A stretch of DNA of 64,000 nucleotides, from NCBI GenBank assembly GCA_013433145.1, contig CM024170.1:8505366-8569365 (forward strand), read 5' to 3'. Numbering within the stretch: position 1 is the first letter of the stretch; every line of letters begins with the position of its first letter. Both the position numbers and the translations under genes were made by a program. This DNA comes from Ascaris suum. Taxonomy: Eukaryota > Nematoda > Chromadorea > Rhabditida > Ascarididae. Shown piece after piece: positions 41,401 to 50,399 of this stretch. The notes beneath the pieces were generated by a model. It ran no database searches, was not told the DNA's origin, and saw nothing but the letters and a program-made list of their open reading frames with translations.

Positions 41401-41914
41401 AGTTCAATTGATAATGAATAAAAACTTATCTGGTTTAAGCTATATACAAGTTTTTTATCACTTCTGAATGTTTACAACTCTTTTCGAAGCTGAAGTATTA
41501 ACGCGACACCTGATATAGAAAATCAACTAATGTCAGGCAAGATATTCATTAAATTTCGTCTTTTTAGCTTCGGTGGTTCTTGAGTTGGAACTACCGAACA
41601 GACAGACAAATGCAACTTACACATGTAGGCACAGACATAAAAGTATCAAGTGGTTCACAAACGCAAATTTACAGAAGCGCATGAAAGGAACTTCAACAAG
41701 CAATCCACTGGCGACTACAATTGCTGTGAGGCGTCCGTGTCTCTCAACGTCAGCAAATTTTGAGAAATCGCCATCGCCCTTCAAGAAGACAAGCCGGGCA
41801 ATGAGACGATACACGCCAACCCATGCAGATGAAGATATATATATAGCACTAACCAGACGAACGTGTTGGCGATGTTGCTGCTTCAGACGACGAAGAATAA
41901 TCTGCTTCTTCCAT
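7028..41914 (-). CDS. TAF1: TAF1, transcription initiation factor TFIID subunit 1 (whole gene, 42 exons)
   Basis: TAF1 is the largest TFIID subunit. It scaffolds the complex at core promoters in the nucleus and binds TAF7 and acetylated histones. The exons listed separately join with matching phases at all 41 junctions into 5,373 nt, or 1,790 residues plus stop, close to the family length. Domain order matches TAF1: acidic N-terminus (1-110), LAGIL..FFPEYS segment (130-183), the large conserved TAF7-binding region (DUF3591) at about 290-790, winged helix (about 795-900), coiled basic region (1100-1240), CX2CX4HX6C zinc knuckle (1260-1275), bromodomain 1 (about 1432-1535), bromodomain 2 (about 1552-1655) and an acidic tail. 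Introns run from about 90 to 2,060 nt. The N-terminus has no recognisable GFLFG-type TBP-binding motif. Start and last acceptor are the least certain points; identity is secure. Confidence 0.95.
7419..7511 (-). CDS. TAF1: TAF1 exon 41 (acidic tail)
   Basis: Residues 1705-1735, very acidic ([20 protein letters not shown]), like the C-terminal acidic tail of TAF1. Acceptor aaatttcag, donor GTGAGT, phase 1 at both ends. It follows a 2.06-kb intron, the largest in the gene. Confidence 0.85.
9030..9058. repeat. C18-A11 homopolymer pair
   Basis: Eighteen C followed at once by eleven A, in the large TAF1 intron between exons 40 and 41. Run length is prone to sequencing error. Confidence 0.95.
9575..9731 (-). 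CDS. TAF1: TAF1 exon 40
   Basis: Residues 1653-1704. [20 protein letters not shown] then VES matches the [23 protein letters not shown] coiled segment after bromodomain 2. Acceptor aaattaag has a weak pyrimidine tract, so the 5' edge is uncertain. Donor GTTGGT, phase 0 in and 1 out. Confidence 0.82.
10367..10465 (-). CDS. TAF1: TAF1 exon 39 (bromodomain 2 end)
   Basis: Residues 1620-1652. [18 protein letters not shown] then IEICELA matches [23 protein letters not shown], with the acetyl-lysine-binding Asn kept in YNG. Acceptor cctttacag, donor GTCTTG, phase 0 both ends. Confidence 0.95.
10936..11049 (-). CDS. TAF1: TAF1 exon 38 (bromodomain 2 core)
   Basis: Residues 1582-1619. [20 protein letters not shown] matches [20 protein letters not shown]; the usual Asp of PDYY is Leu here. 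Acceptor ctttttcag, donor GTCAGC, phase 0 both ends. Confidence 0.96.
11229..11299. repeat. (AT)n microsatellite 1
   Basis: About 35 uninterrupted AT units in the TAF1 intron between exons 37 and 38. It creates false Tyr-Ile frames on both strands. Confidence 0.99.
11422..11491. repeat. (AT)n microsatellite 2
   Basis: About 35 AT units, 122 bases after the first tract. The flanks gcgtatgcaggtgcat and atgcatacgtacatacgc are imperfectly inverted, so the tract is the core of a long imperfect palindrome. Confidence 0.98.
11798..11986 (-). CDS. TAF1: TAF1 exon 37 (bromodomain linker)
   Basis: Residues 1519-1581. [20 protein letters not shown] then LNEII links the two bromodomains, near-identical to [29 protein letters not shown] begins the ZA loop of bromodomain 2. 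Acceptor aaattcag, donor GTTCCT, phase 0 both ends. Confidence 0.97.
12640..12816 (-). CDS. TAF1: TAF1 exon 36 (bromodomain 1 core)
   Basis: Residues 1460-1518. [20 protein letters not shown] has the ZA-loop PDYY..PMD signature, and NSRVYNGDN has the acetyl-lysine-binding Asn. Acceptor gctttcag, donor GTGTTG, phase 0 both ends. Confidence 0.97.
13229..13240. repeat. Poly-C run (12)
   Basis: Homopolymer in a TAF1 intron, between exons 35 and 36. Confidence 0.9.
13775..13867 (-). CDS. TAF1: TAF1 exon 35 (bromodomain 1 start)
   Basis: Residues 1429-1459. [20 protein letters not shown] then FPVNAKK corresponds to the first helix and ZA loop of bromodomain 1. Acceptor gtgtttag, donor GTTTCC, phase 0 both ends. 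Confidence 0.93.
14388..14503 (-). CDS. TAF1: TAF1 exon 34
   Basis: Residues 1390-1428. [19 protein letters not shown] matches CDYLNRPHKSIHRRRTDP just ahead of bromodomain 1. Acceptor cgcttag; an alternative at 14485 (gtcag) keeps the same phase and drops six residues. Donor GTACGG, phase 1 in and 0 out. Confidence 0.9.
15127..15293 (-). CDS. TAF1: TAF1 exon 33 (acidic linker)
   Basis: Residues 1334-1389. It opens with [18 protein letters not shown], matching KFPKQQLPPKKKRRV, then carries an acidic stretch ([18 protein letters not shown]) absent from the vertebrate protein as I know it. Acceptor gttttcag. I chose donor GTAATG (phase 1); a second phase-1 donor about 40 nt downstream (GTTGTT) is possible. 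Confidence 0.85.
16326..16459 (-). CDS. TAF1: TAF1 exon 32
   Basis: Residues 1290-1333. [20 protein letters not shown] matches [20 protein letters not shown]. Acceptor aatttgcag, donor GTTAGT, phase 0 in and 2 out. Confidence 0.94.
16801..16950 (-). CDS. TAF1: TAF1 exon 31 (zinc knuckle)
   Basis: Residues 1240-1289. [19 protein letters not shown] keeps the CX2CX4HX6C spacing of the TAF1 zinc knuckle (Cys1260, Cys1263, His1268, Cys1275). A basic [15 protein letters not shown] lead-in precedes it. Acceptor ttattttcag, donor GTCGGT, phase 0 both ends. Confidence 0.96.
17492..17581 (-). CDS. TAF1: TAF1 exon 30
   Basis: Residues 1210-1239. [20 protein letters not shown] matches RKERRRIQEQLRRLKRNQE, a basic coiled segment. 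Acceptor tccttgcag, donor GTCAGC, phase 0 both ends. Its tail (KANFMVFLS) diverges from the family, so the donor is slightly uncertain. Confidence 0.92.
17896..17911. repeat. Poly-C run (16)
   Basis: Homopolymer in a TAF1 intron, between exons 29 and 30. Confidence 0.9.
18070..18186 (-). CDS. TAF1: TAF1 exon 29
   Basis: Residues 1171-1209. [20 protein letters not shown] matches [21 protein letters not shown]. Acceptor gcgttttcag, donor GTGGGA, phase 0 both ends. Confidence 0.95.
18741..18853 (-). CDS. TAF1: TAF1 exon 28
   Basis: Residues 1133-1170. [16 protein letters not shown] matches RCLKIYRTFRDEEGKEY. Acceptor gttttag, donor GTCAGT, phase 1 in and 0 out. Confidence 0.94.
19340..19489 (-). 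CDS. TAF1: TAF1 exon 27
   Basis: Residues 1083-1132. The helical [20 protein letters not shown] run matches the REREEQERKELQRML coiled segment. Acceptor attttttcag, donor GTTAGT, phase 1 both ends. Confidence 0.93.
20384..20493 (-). CDS. TAF1: TAF1 exon 26
   Basis: Residues 1046-1082. [20 protein letters not shown] then [10 protein letters not shown] corresponds to VLSTDTDSSSAEDSDFEEM..IENMLQNKK. Acceptor gcttatttgag, donor GTTTGC, phase 2 in and 1 out. Confidence 0.94.
21515..21614 (-). CDS. TAF1: TAF1 exon 25
   Basis: Residues 1013-1045. [20 protein letters not shown] and CQRIFDLQN match [28 protein letters not shown]. Acceptor ctttttaag, donor GTATGT, phase 1 in and 2 out. Confidence 0.95.
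22348..22432 (-). CDS. TAF1: TAF1 exon 24
   Basis: Residues 985-1012. [20 protein letters not shown] matches LSRWEVIDVVRTMSTEQAR. Acceptor tttgattgaag, donor GTTAGT, phase 0 in and 1 out. Confidence 0.95.
22725..22841 (-). CDS. TAF1: TAF1 exon 23
   Basis: Residues 946-984. [27 protein letters not shown] matches [27 protein letters not shown]. Acceptor atattttag, donor GTATGT, phase 0 both ends. Confidence 0.96.
23167..23316 (-). CDS. TAF1: TAF1 exon 22
   Basis: Residues 896-945. [19 protein letters not shown] and [18 protein letters not shown] are near-identical to animal TAF1. Acceptor ttattgcag, donor GTAATT, phase 0 both ends. Confidence 0.97.
24009..24089 (-). CDS. TAF1: TAF1 exon 21
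   Basis: Residues 869-895. [20 protein letters not shown] matches DAGYGEKSFFAPEEENEED. Acceptor gtcatttcag, donor GTAATG, phase 0 both ends. Confidence 0.96.
24400..24640. repeat. Cryptic AAC/AGT-rich simple sequence
   Basis: Imperfect trinucleotide-like A-rich sequence (acaacaataacagcaacagt, gatagcaacaacaataaaa) in the TAF1 intron between exons 20 and 21. No open frame of note. Confidence 0.7.
24922..24940. repeat. (TGG)n microsatellite
   Basis: Six TGG units in the same TAF1 intron; it encodes a false poly-Val start in one frame. Confidence 0.9.
25131..25241 (-). CDS. TAF1: TAF1 exon 20
   Basis: Residues 832-868. [20 protein letters not shown] and [15 protein letters not shown] match [20 protein letters not shown] / CCAYYSMIAAEQRLK. 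Acceptor ttattttgag, donor GTAATC, phase 0 both ends. Confidence 0.97.
26341..26461 (-). CDS. TAF1: TAF1 exon 19 (winged-helix start)
   Basis: Residues 791-831. [20 protein letters not shown] followed by [10 protein letters not shown] matches the start of the TAF1 winged helix ([20 protein letters not shown]). Acceptor aattgcag, donor GTAAGT, phase 2 in and 0 out. Confidence 0.97.
26993..27063 (-). tRNA. tRNA-Asp (GTC), one base short in the T stem
   Basis: Read on the minus strand, a 7-bp acceptor stem (TCCTCGG with CCGGGGA), a D arm with TAGTATAGTGG (A box), anticodon stem CGCGC/GTGCG around CTGTCAC (anticodon GTC) and GGTTCGATTCC (B box) are present. The length is 71 nt instead of 72. The T stem has CCGGG on its 5' side but only CCGG on its 3' side before the acceptor stem, so one C is missing. 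There is no close downstream T run; the first TTTT is about 50 nt away. It lies in the TAF1 intron between exons 18 and 19, on the same strand. It could be a decayed copy, a functional variant or a single-base sequencing error. Confidence 0.85.
27117..27278 (-). CDS. TAF1: TAF1 exon 18
   Basis: Residues 737-790. [20 protein letters not shown] and [20 protein letters not shown] are near-identical to VVGQQCPLFEVPGPNSKRA / YRLFWKSKDRPRR. Acceptor tactccag, donor GTGAGT, phase 2 in and 2 out. Confidence 0.97.
28442..28629 (-). CDS. TAF1: TAF1 exon 17
   Basis: Residues 675-736. [20 protein letters not shown] and [20 protein letters not shown] match the family. The acceptor (gttgaag) was chosen because it gives [16 protein letters not shown], colinear with KRKPGKDPG..YGE. 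Donor GTATGC, phase 0 in and 2 out. Confidence 0.95.
29067..29240 (-). CDS. TAF1: TAF1 exon 16
   Basis: Residues 617-674. [19 protein letters not shown] and [12 protein letters not shown] match GGGEMFFMRTPQDLTGKDG and GMATKIKNYYKR of animal TAF1. Acceptor ttatttttag, donor GTAATT, phase 0 both ends. Confidence 0.96.
29719..29926 (-). CDS. TAF1: TAF1 exon 15
   Basis: Residues 547-616. [20 protein letters not shown] and [14 protein letters not shown] match the [20 protein letters not shown] / MGPIKLRQFHRPPL blocks. Acceptor gttgttatag, donor GTTTGT, phase 2 in and 0 out. Confidence 0.96.
30463..30626 (-). CDS. TAF1: TAF1 exon 14
   Basis: Residues 493-546. SKMILGQ starts the exon and [18 protein letters not shown] matches KDPWNLSNDEYYYPKQQG. 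Acceptor tgtttgcag, donor GTTGTA, phase 0 in and 2 out. Confidence 0.95.
30995..31122 (-). CDS. TAF1: TAF1 exon 13
   Basis: Residues 450-492. [19 protein letters not shown] matches the EPPVLTLDPNDENLILEIP block, followed by a charged linker. Acceptor gcattttag, donor GTGAGC, phase 1 in and 0 out. Confidence 0.94.
32199..32318 (-). CDS. TAF1: TAF1 exon 12
   Basis: Residues 410-449. [19 protein letters not shown] matches YSIFPIDNEDLVYGRWEDN of animal TAF1. Acceptor tcatgttcag, donor GTTTGT, phase 1 both ends. Confidence 0.95.
32958..33032 (-). CDS. TAF1: TAF1 exon 11
   Basis: Residues 385-409 ([19 protein letters not shown]..), a less conserved linker inside the TAF7-binding region. Acceptor tgttttcag, donor GTATGC, phase 1 at both ends. 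Confidence 0.78.
33688..33778 (-). CDS. TAF1: TAF1 exon 10
   Basis: Residues 355-384. [19 protein letters not shown] corresponds to the AGWLPSSMTRNAMAYN segment. Acceptor taatttgcag, donor GTGCGC, phase 0 in and 1 out. Confidence 0.85.
34160..34321 (-). CDS. TAF1: TAF1 exon 9
   Basis: Residues 301-354. The diagnostic [19 protein letters not shown] matches FLMVTQLHWEDDIIWDGED in animals. I chose acceptor gattttaag; another in-phase acceptor 30 nt upstream (tattttcag, to 34351) would add a hydrophobic [10 protein letters not shown]. Donor GTGCGC, phase 0 both ends. Confidence 0.92.
35019..35106 (-). CDS. TAF1: TAF1 exon 8
   Basis: Residues 271-300. [24 protein letters not shown] matches the YGPARLWYDMLGVP..FDYGFKL signature at the start of the conserved TAF7-binding region. 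Acceptor tgcctgcag; donor GTTCGT is non-ideal. Phase 2 in, 0 out. Confidence 0.95.
35670..35860 (-). CDS. TAF1: TAF1 exon 7
   Basis: Residues 208-270. [19 protein letters not shown] matches the [20 protein letters not shown] block of animal TAF1. Acceptor catttgtag, phase 0 in, phase 2 out, ending PPWR. Confidence 0.92.
36092..36163 (-). CDS. TAF1: TAF1 exon 6
   Basis: Residues 184-207, a short charged linker ([20 protein letters not shown]). Acceptor aattccag, donor GTGTGT, phase 0 at both ends. Little family signal by itself; supported by splice sites and frame. Confidence 0.75.
36844..36964 (-). CDS. TAF1: TAF1 exon 5
   Basis: Residues 143-183. [19 protein letters not shown] aligns with the FPEFRPGKVLRFLRLFG block of animal TAF1, then a [10 protein letters not shown] stretch. 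Acceptor ttttacag, donor GTAAGT, phase 2 in and 0 out. Confidence 0.95.
37959..38058 (-). CDS. TAF1: TAF1 exon 4
   Basis: Residues 110-142, with the family-typical [16 protein letters not shown], matching the PLAGIMQ segment of animal TAF1. Acceptor ttatttgcag, donor GTATAA, phase 1 in and 2 out. Confidence 0.9.
38683..38784 (-). CDS. TAF1: TAF1 exon 3
   Basis: Residues 76-109. [15 protein letters not shown] is followed by a D/E-rich run ([13 protein letters not shown]) like the acidic N-terminal stretch of other TAF1 proteins. Acceptor gcttgcag, donor GTGGGT, phase 1 in and 1 out. Confidence 0.8.
40164..40328 (-). CDS. TAF1: TAF1 exon 2
   Basis: Residues about 21-75, strongly acidic ([19 protein letters not shown]). 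Acceptor is gaattcag and donor GTGAGT, phase 1 in and 1 out. Sequence is low-complexity, so the call depends on the open frame and splice fit with the exons on both sides. Confidence 0.7.
41569..41640. repeat. Short dispersed repeat, copy 3 (5' part)
   Basis: cggtggttcttgagttggaa, then cgaacagacagacaaatgca and acacatg match the first half of copy 1. The catgacgtcgcca end is absent. It lies just downstream of TAF1 exon 1, in the first intron. Confidence 0.5.
41854..41914 (-). CDS. TAF1: TAF1 exon 1 (probable start codon)
   Basis: ATG opens a short Ser/Glu-rich peptide ([16 protein letters not shown]...). It ends in phase 1 at a GTTAGT donor. The phase and the Gly codon formed with the next exon fit exactly. 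I recognise no TAF1 motif in it, so assignment rests on phase, composition and position. An upstream exon or alternative start is possible. Confidence 0.5.
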
Positions 41915-42758
41915 ATGAGATACTTTCTTCGAGTCTTACTCGATAATGCAGAACGCCTGCAACACAATTCTATTTCGACGGCAAATTGATATGATGTGCC
42001 AATTCGAAAACAATGGGTTTATGATATGCACTTTGAAACGCATTGACAGAATACCTCGAAGGGATCCACTGAGTGGTCGACTCACTGAGATGGTGAGAAT
42101 CTTCGATAAACATATCATCGTAAAAAGCAAGCAGTACGAAAAGTGACGTTCAAAAGAGGCATAAAACAGCGCAGAACTGCTCCAACTGGATGAAGAATGT
42201 CAATGCGTAGATCAGTAATCATGTTGGAAGTACGGAAGTTCCATTAAAATCCTATCAATCGAAAAATACAGCCAAACCACAAATGCGCATGCATTGGCCT
42301 TTTTAAATTCTTTGAAAAACCGTTTCAATCACGTCGCAGCGTCGACGATAGAGCCAAACTGGATTCAGTTCAGCAATTCAAGCTAACTTCATTTTGCGTA
42401 TAATATCAAAACTGATATAATTCCTGTCAATGTCTATAGATACTGTGTTGGCCATATGTGATGCTTTGTGTTTAAAGCGTGGAACAATGGGAGAGCAAGC
42501 GTCGAGGAGGGCGCGGTATGCGCTTTAAACAATTCACTTTACGAGACAAATCACTCATAGATATTACTCTTGAAGAGAAAACTGCTAAAACACTTGTCAA
42601 ACGATTGTTGTGCCGCTGCCCAATTGTACAGCTTTGTTGCTCCTCTCCGTAACCATCCGGAAAACGTCACTTAAACGCTTTCGACAATAAAAAACCGTTT
42701 GTTACCCAACGCTTAGGCATGCTCATCTTTCCCAATTTCACTTGATGATTTGAAGAAT

Positions 42759-42836
42759 CAATCGTATCTGTCCTAGGACTACTTCAATCGTACTTGTCCT
42801 AGGACTACTTCAATCGTACCTGTCCTAGGACTACTA
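42759..42836. repeat. 26-bp minisatellite, three copies
   Basis: Three tandem units of caatcgta[tc][ct]tgtcctagg plus actactt, each 26 bases with one or two differences. Each unit carries the palindrome CCTAGG. It lies between NDUFS8 and TAF1. Confidence 0.97.
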
Positions 42837-43616
42837 AAGCACCTTTTACGACACGCTCCACGTTGTCCCATCAACTAAAGAATTTATAGGCGTTTGAAGG
42901 TGCCAGAAAAAATTTCTACCGCTCTACATTTCAAGGATTTTTATTTTGAATCACATAAAAAGGAACTTTGGGTAGAGGATCGGCTAAACTGGTGGTCAAA
43001 TTGACTGAAAATATTGAACGCATTGTCAATATATTTTACTTCCTGTTCGGATTTTATGAAAAAGTGATCACTCAGATGGGATGAGAAAGCACATGTCGTG
43101 CGAACTCCTCTAGCAAACCTCTCCACTTGGTTGAAATCTAACTTTGCTGAAAAGATGACAATGTGACTTCCCCGAATAAGTTGAGATGCGAATTAGAAAG
43201 ATTGGAGCGATATGCGCTTTTTTTGCATATCACAACACTAGGCCAAACTCATTGCTCAAATAATCGAAATCAATTCTTAAAAAAGCACTTTCCTATTAAA
43301 TCGAAAGGTTGTAAAGAAATGCTCAGCTCAGTAGTTTGTGTTTGCTTACCATCTAAGCGGTTAATACCACTGCCTGGATTACAATTAGGTTGCAGTTATG
43401 GCTGAAAATTGCCACTATCGAGATATGTGCACTCGCAATTATTAAAAATGGCAAAACTGAACAACCATTAGATAATGCCTCTTTAGTTGAGATGAATTAA
43501 TTAAAACTTTGCTGAAACATCGCATCGAAGGAATATTATTATTAAAGGTGAGAAGGATCCGATTGACGCCGTCACGAAGGTGACGATTGCACATTACTAT
43601 TCGCAGTTCACTGCCA

Positions 43617-43630
43617 CCCCCCCCCCCCCC
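43617..43630. repeat. Poly-C run (14)
   Basis: Homopolymer followed by acggggccctccccttaaca, in the region between NDUFS8 and TAF1. Confidence 0.9.
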
Positions 43631-44183
43631 ACGGGGCCCTCCCCTTAACATGAAACATAAATTTTGAGCGATGGGGACCCAGCGACCTAAAAATTCCTCG
43701 CCCCTGCAGGCACTCAGGTAGTTTTCGTCCTCTCTTTGAGGGATTTAAGAGCGCAAATTCTGCGGTTGCAAGCTGTAAAGAAATTTCCGATCAATTTACA
43801 GAACACGAGGGAACTGGGTGACGCAGTGTGTTCAGCTGAGAATCGCTGAAAGGCAACGCTGCGCACGTTTCGTGAAAGAAACAACAGTTTAACGTGAAAG
43901 ATGATATTACGATAGTATGGACACAGTCCAAAAGCATAACGGAAACCCCTGATGTGAAATAGGACGTCTCGAATGAATGAAAACAATCGCAGCCTATTAA
44001 GAACCTCTGCGACATGGCGTTAATACAGACGTGTAATCCACACGGTGCTCACAGAAAAACCCATTGCTGCCGAGGTTCGACAGTTTGCTGCCCCCTTCCA
44101 TCCTCTCATAATTGCCTCGGTTCTGGTAACGAGAAAATCCATCTGTAGGAGTAGCCGTATATGCAAAATAGTACCAACTCTGA

Positions 44184-44290
44184 GGGCAGGCCCTCGCTCT
44201 CCGGGACTTCCCTGCCCCCGCGGCGGATTTTAAGGTCTCAGTCCCTCCCGCGGGGGCCTTGCAGAGCTGAAAAGCTCCCTCGCTCCGCGG
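44184..44290. repeat. GC-rich patch with nested hairpins
   Basis: A GC-rich island in AT-rich DNA. gggcagg (44184) pairs with cctgccc (44211), and cccccgcgg (about 44215) pairs with ccgcggggg (about 44248) across a 24-base loop. It could be a short mobile element, a structured RNA or plain low complexity. Confidence 0.45.
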
Positions 44291-45880
44291 GAATATGATT
44301 CATCATTTCACATAGCTGGGGCTCCGTTCTGGAAAGCATTCAACATGCAATGCATACATCACAAGAAAAAAGCATTCGACCGCACTCACGTGAAATGACG
44401 ATGCAACTGGCTTTCTATATTCAAATGCGGGGAAAGAAGAATGAAAAAGCGCTTCAGGAATTCCAGCACGGTTGTGTGCTTTTTGCAGCTGTGCTGATAG
44501 TTGGCAAGCCGGAGTGTGACAACATTCGTACTAGTCCTGTAATTACAAATATAGACATCCAATTTGTATACAAGTAAACTCCATTTGATTTGATTCATTC
44601 CGTTATTGAAGAGTTACAACATATGCAAACTATCAAACATTATATCGGAGTTTAAACGACGCTGCCATCATCTGAATTCATCGCCCGGTCGGACACATAA
44701 GAAAATCAATAGTCGCTAATCTTGGAGAGATGTGATGTGAGCGCAGGAGTCTGCATAAAGATGCTTCTCGCCGTTGCCTTCACTTCAGAGCAAACAAACA
44801 CATTGGAAAATAGCAAATACTGACAACTTATAACCCATCAAAAGAATGAAAAACGTCCAAAATAAGAAATATTTCTTGCTGTATGTAGTCAACATAACAG
44901 CTACTCCACGCGTTACTGCTGTCTTGAAATGTTCACTTTGCAAAGAAAATCAACGATTTTCGAAACATGGAACTCAATTTTAAATAACAGAAGCTAGATA
45001 TGCGACCAGGATGACTGAAAGCCCGGCGTCTATTAAACTTAAATTCACAGGTTTTCGAAGATAAAGGGGAATAGGTAAGATTCGGTTCGGTTAAAGCCAA
45101 TGGTAAAGCTGCGACTGGATGTACTCGTCATGTGTTGAAATTAATGACGAGAAGGTTCAATTCGGGCATAAAGCAGAGCGGAAATAAAGTTGTTGGGTAC
45201 AGTCATAACCGCAAAGTTTTGTTTCTCTTTTAGAAGACTCGAAGTTTTTTCGACAAACAAACACCGCTGAAAAATAAATGAACAGCGAAATAAAGGTTAT
45301 AACAGTTGGTGAGTGCAAAACTCCCCAGTGAACACAATGCCATCTGCGAGGCTTTACTTTTGCAATAGCTGTTTGCAACGTCGTTTAGAACGTTCACGTC
45401 TTTCGAACGTCCCTGTCCTTTGGAGGAGAAACAGTCAACCCCACAACAACCCCCCCCCCACCTTCTATTCCCCCAGACGTCACGTCAACCACCTCAAAGC
45501 GTTCTATGTTCGGCGCGACTCTTGAACACGCAAACCGCAATATCTTTCTTAAAAATGTTCGGATGCGAACTACAACGAACCGGAAAAATTAGCATTTCTT
45601 CGGAGGTGGAAAGGATACGGAGAGGACATGCATACTTGTTGCGTGTTTGATGTTGTGGGCATCACACTGAGGACATCCGGACATAATTATCAAACAAATG
45701 ACCCGGTTATATAACTGAATTTCTGGAATGGGTATTTTCCGTTCTGGCGATGAGCTGACACATGAAGTCGTTGAATATCATCCAGCAACCAGCGACATGA
45801 AATCGTTTCGAGAATCAGTGCAGCCTCTGCAGCATAAATACTTTCTTCTGCTCCTCTCTTTCCATCACGAGTAGGGTTAG

Positions 45881-46374
45881 TTGTATCGATGTTGTGCTAG
45901 AGCTCATGCATTCCTCTATCGATCCGGTAGGTTCAAATGTGGAGCCGGATTCACTGGACTTGGTGGGCACATCATTAGACAGTCAAGCTATAACAACTTC
46001 CAAACTGTCCCATCAAATCCGAATGGAACCGTTAACATCCAAAACTTGGATATTGTCATATGGAAGAGCATTCGAGAAATTATTGAGTCTAAAACAACTG
46101 GAAGGTGGAGCTAACGGAACCCTCCCTCGCCCATCAGGTCAACTCGTGCCAAAAACTACCCGTCCAATATGCGCATTAATTGTTCAACCAGTCAAATTTC
46201 GCAGATAAGTCGCCTCCTATCTAAAAAGTTATGTACCTGCAGACGCCAACGTTTTGCATCCTACGTGAAATTCTACCTGAATGGATCCCATATGAATCTG
46301 AACGTACGCACAAAGGTCATCGTTGGTTGCACACAAGTACCCGATGACTGCAGTGATGTGTTAACTGTACAATA
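45881..46374 (+). other. Possible plus-strand coding region, unidentified
   Basis: Two overlapping-range frames follow each other on the plus strand: 45881-46114 (RFKCGAGFTGLGGHIIRQ..) and, in another frame, about 46136-46374 (ending TKVIVGCTQVPDDCSDVLTV). Removing a 33-nt gtggag...cccatcag segment would join them, with a good pyrimidine tract, but 33 nt is very small for an intron. It ends about 70 bases before the convergent NDUFS8 stop. Function unknown; chance frames are a real alternative. Confidence 0.25.
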
Positions 46375-46398
46375 AGACAACGAATCAATCTCTAATCC

Positions 46399-46404
46399 TT
46401 TATT
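46399..46404 (-). promoter_or_regulatory. Poly(A) signal of NDUFS8
   Basis: AATAAA on the minus strand about 40 nt downstream of the NDUFS8 stop codon. It is the normal distance for a short 3' UTR. Confidence 0.7.
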
Positions 46405-46443
46405 TCAGCAAAAGCAAGCCGACAAAGCAATAATAATAATAAT

Positions 46444-50372
<3,929 letters not shown>

Positions 50373-50382
50373 CACACCTTGA
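50373..50382 (-). promoter_or_regulatory. Possible trans-splice acceptor before NDUFS8 ATG
   Basis: On the minus strand atttcaag is followed by GTGTG and then the start codon. An acceptor-like AG five bases before an ATG is where nematode spliced leaders are often added. The pyrimidine tract is short, so it may be chance or an ordinary 5' UTR intron. Confidence 0.35.
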
Positions 50383-50399
50383 AATCTTACATATCAACT

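Larger units (their letters stand above)
42150..45880. other. Intergenic region between NDUFS8 and TAF1
   Basis: Holds the minisatellite, poly-C runs (43617, and ten C at 45450) and the GC-rich patch. It should contain the TAF1 promoter, which I cannot place. No frame here is convincing. Confidence 0.55.

Noticed and set aside
41573..41989. 138-codon plus-strand frame
   Set aside because: It overlaps TAF1 exon 1 in antisense and a dispersed repeat, and has no recognisable motif.
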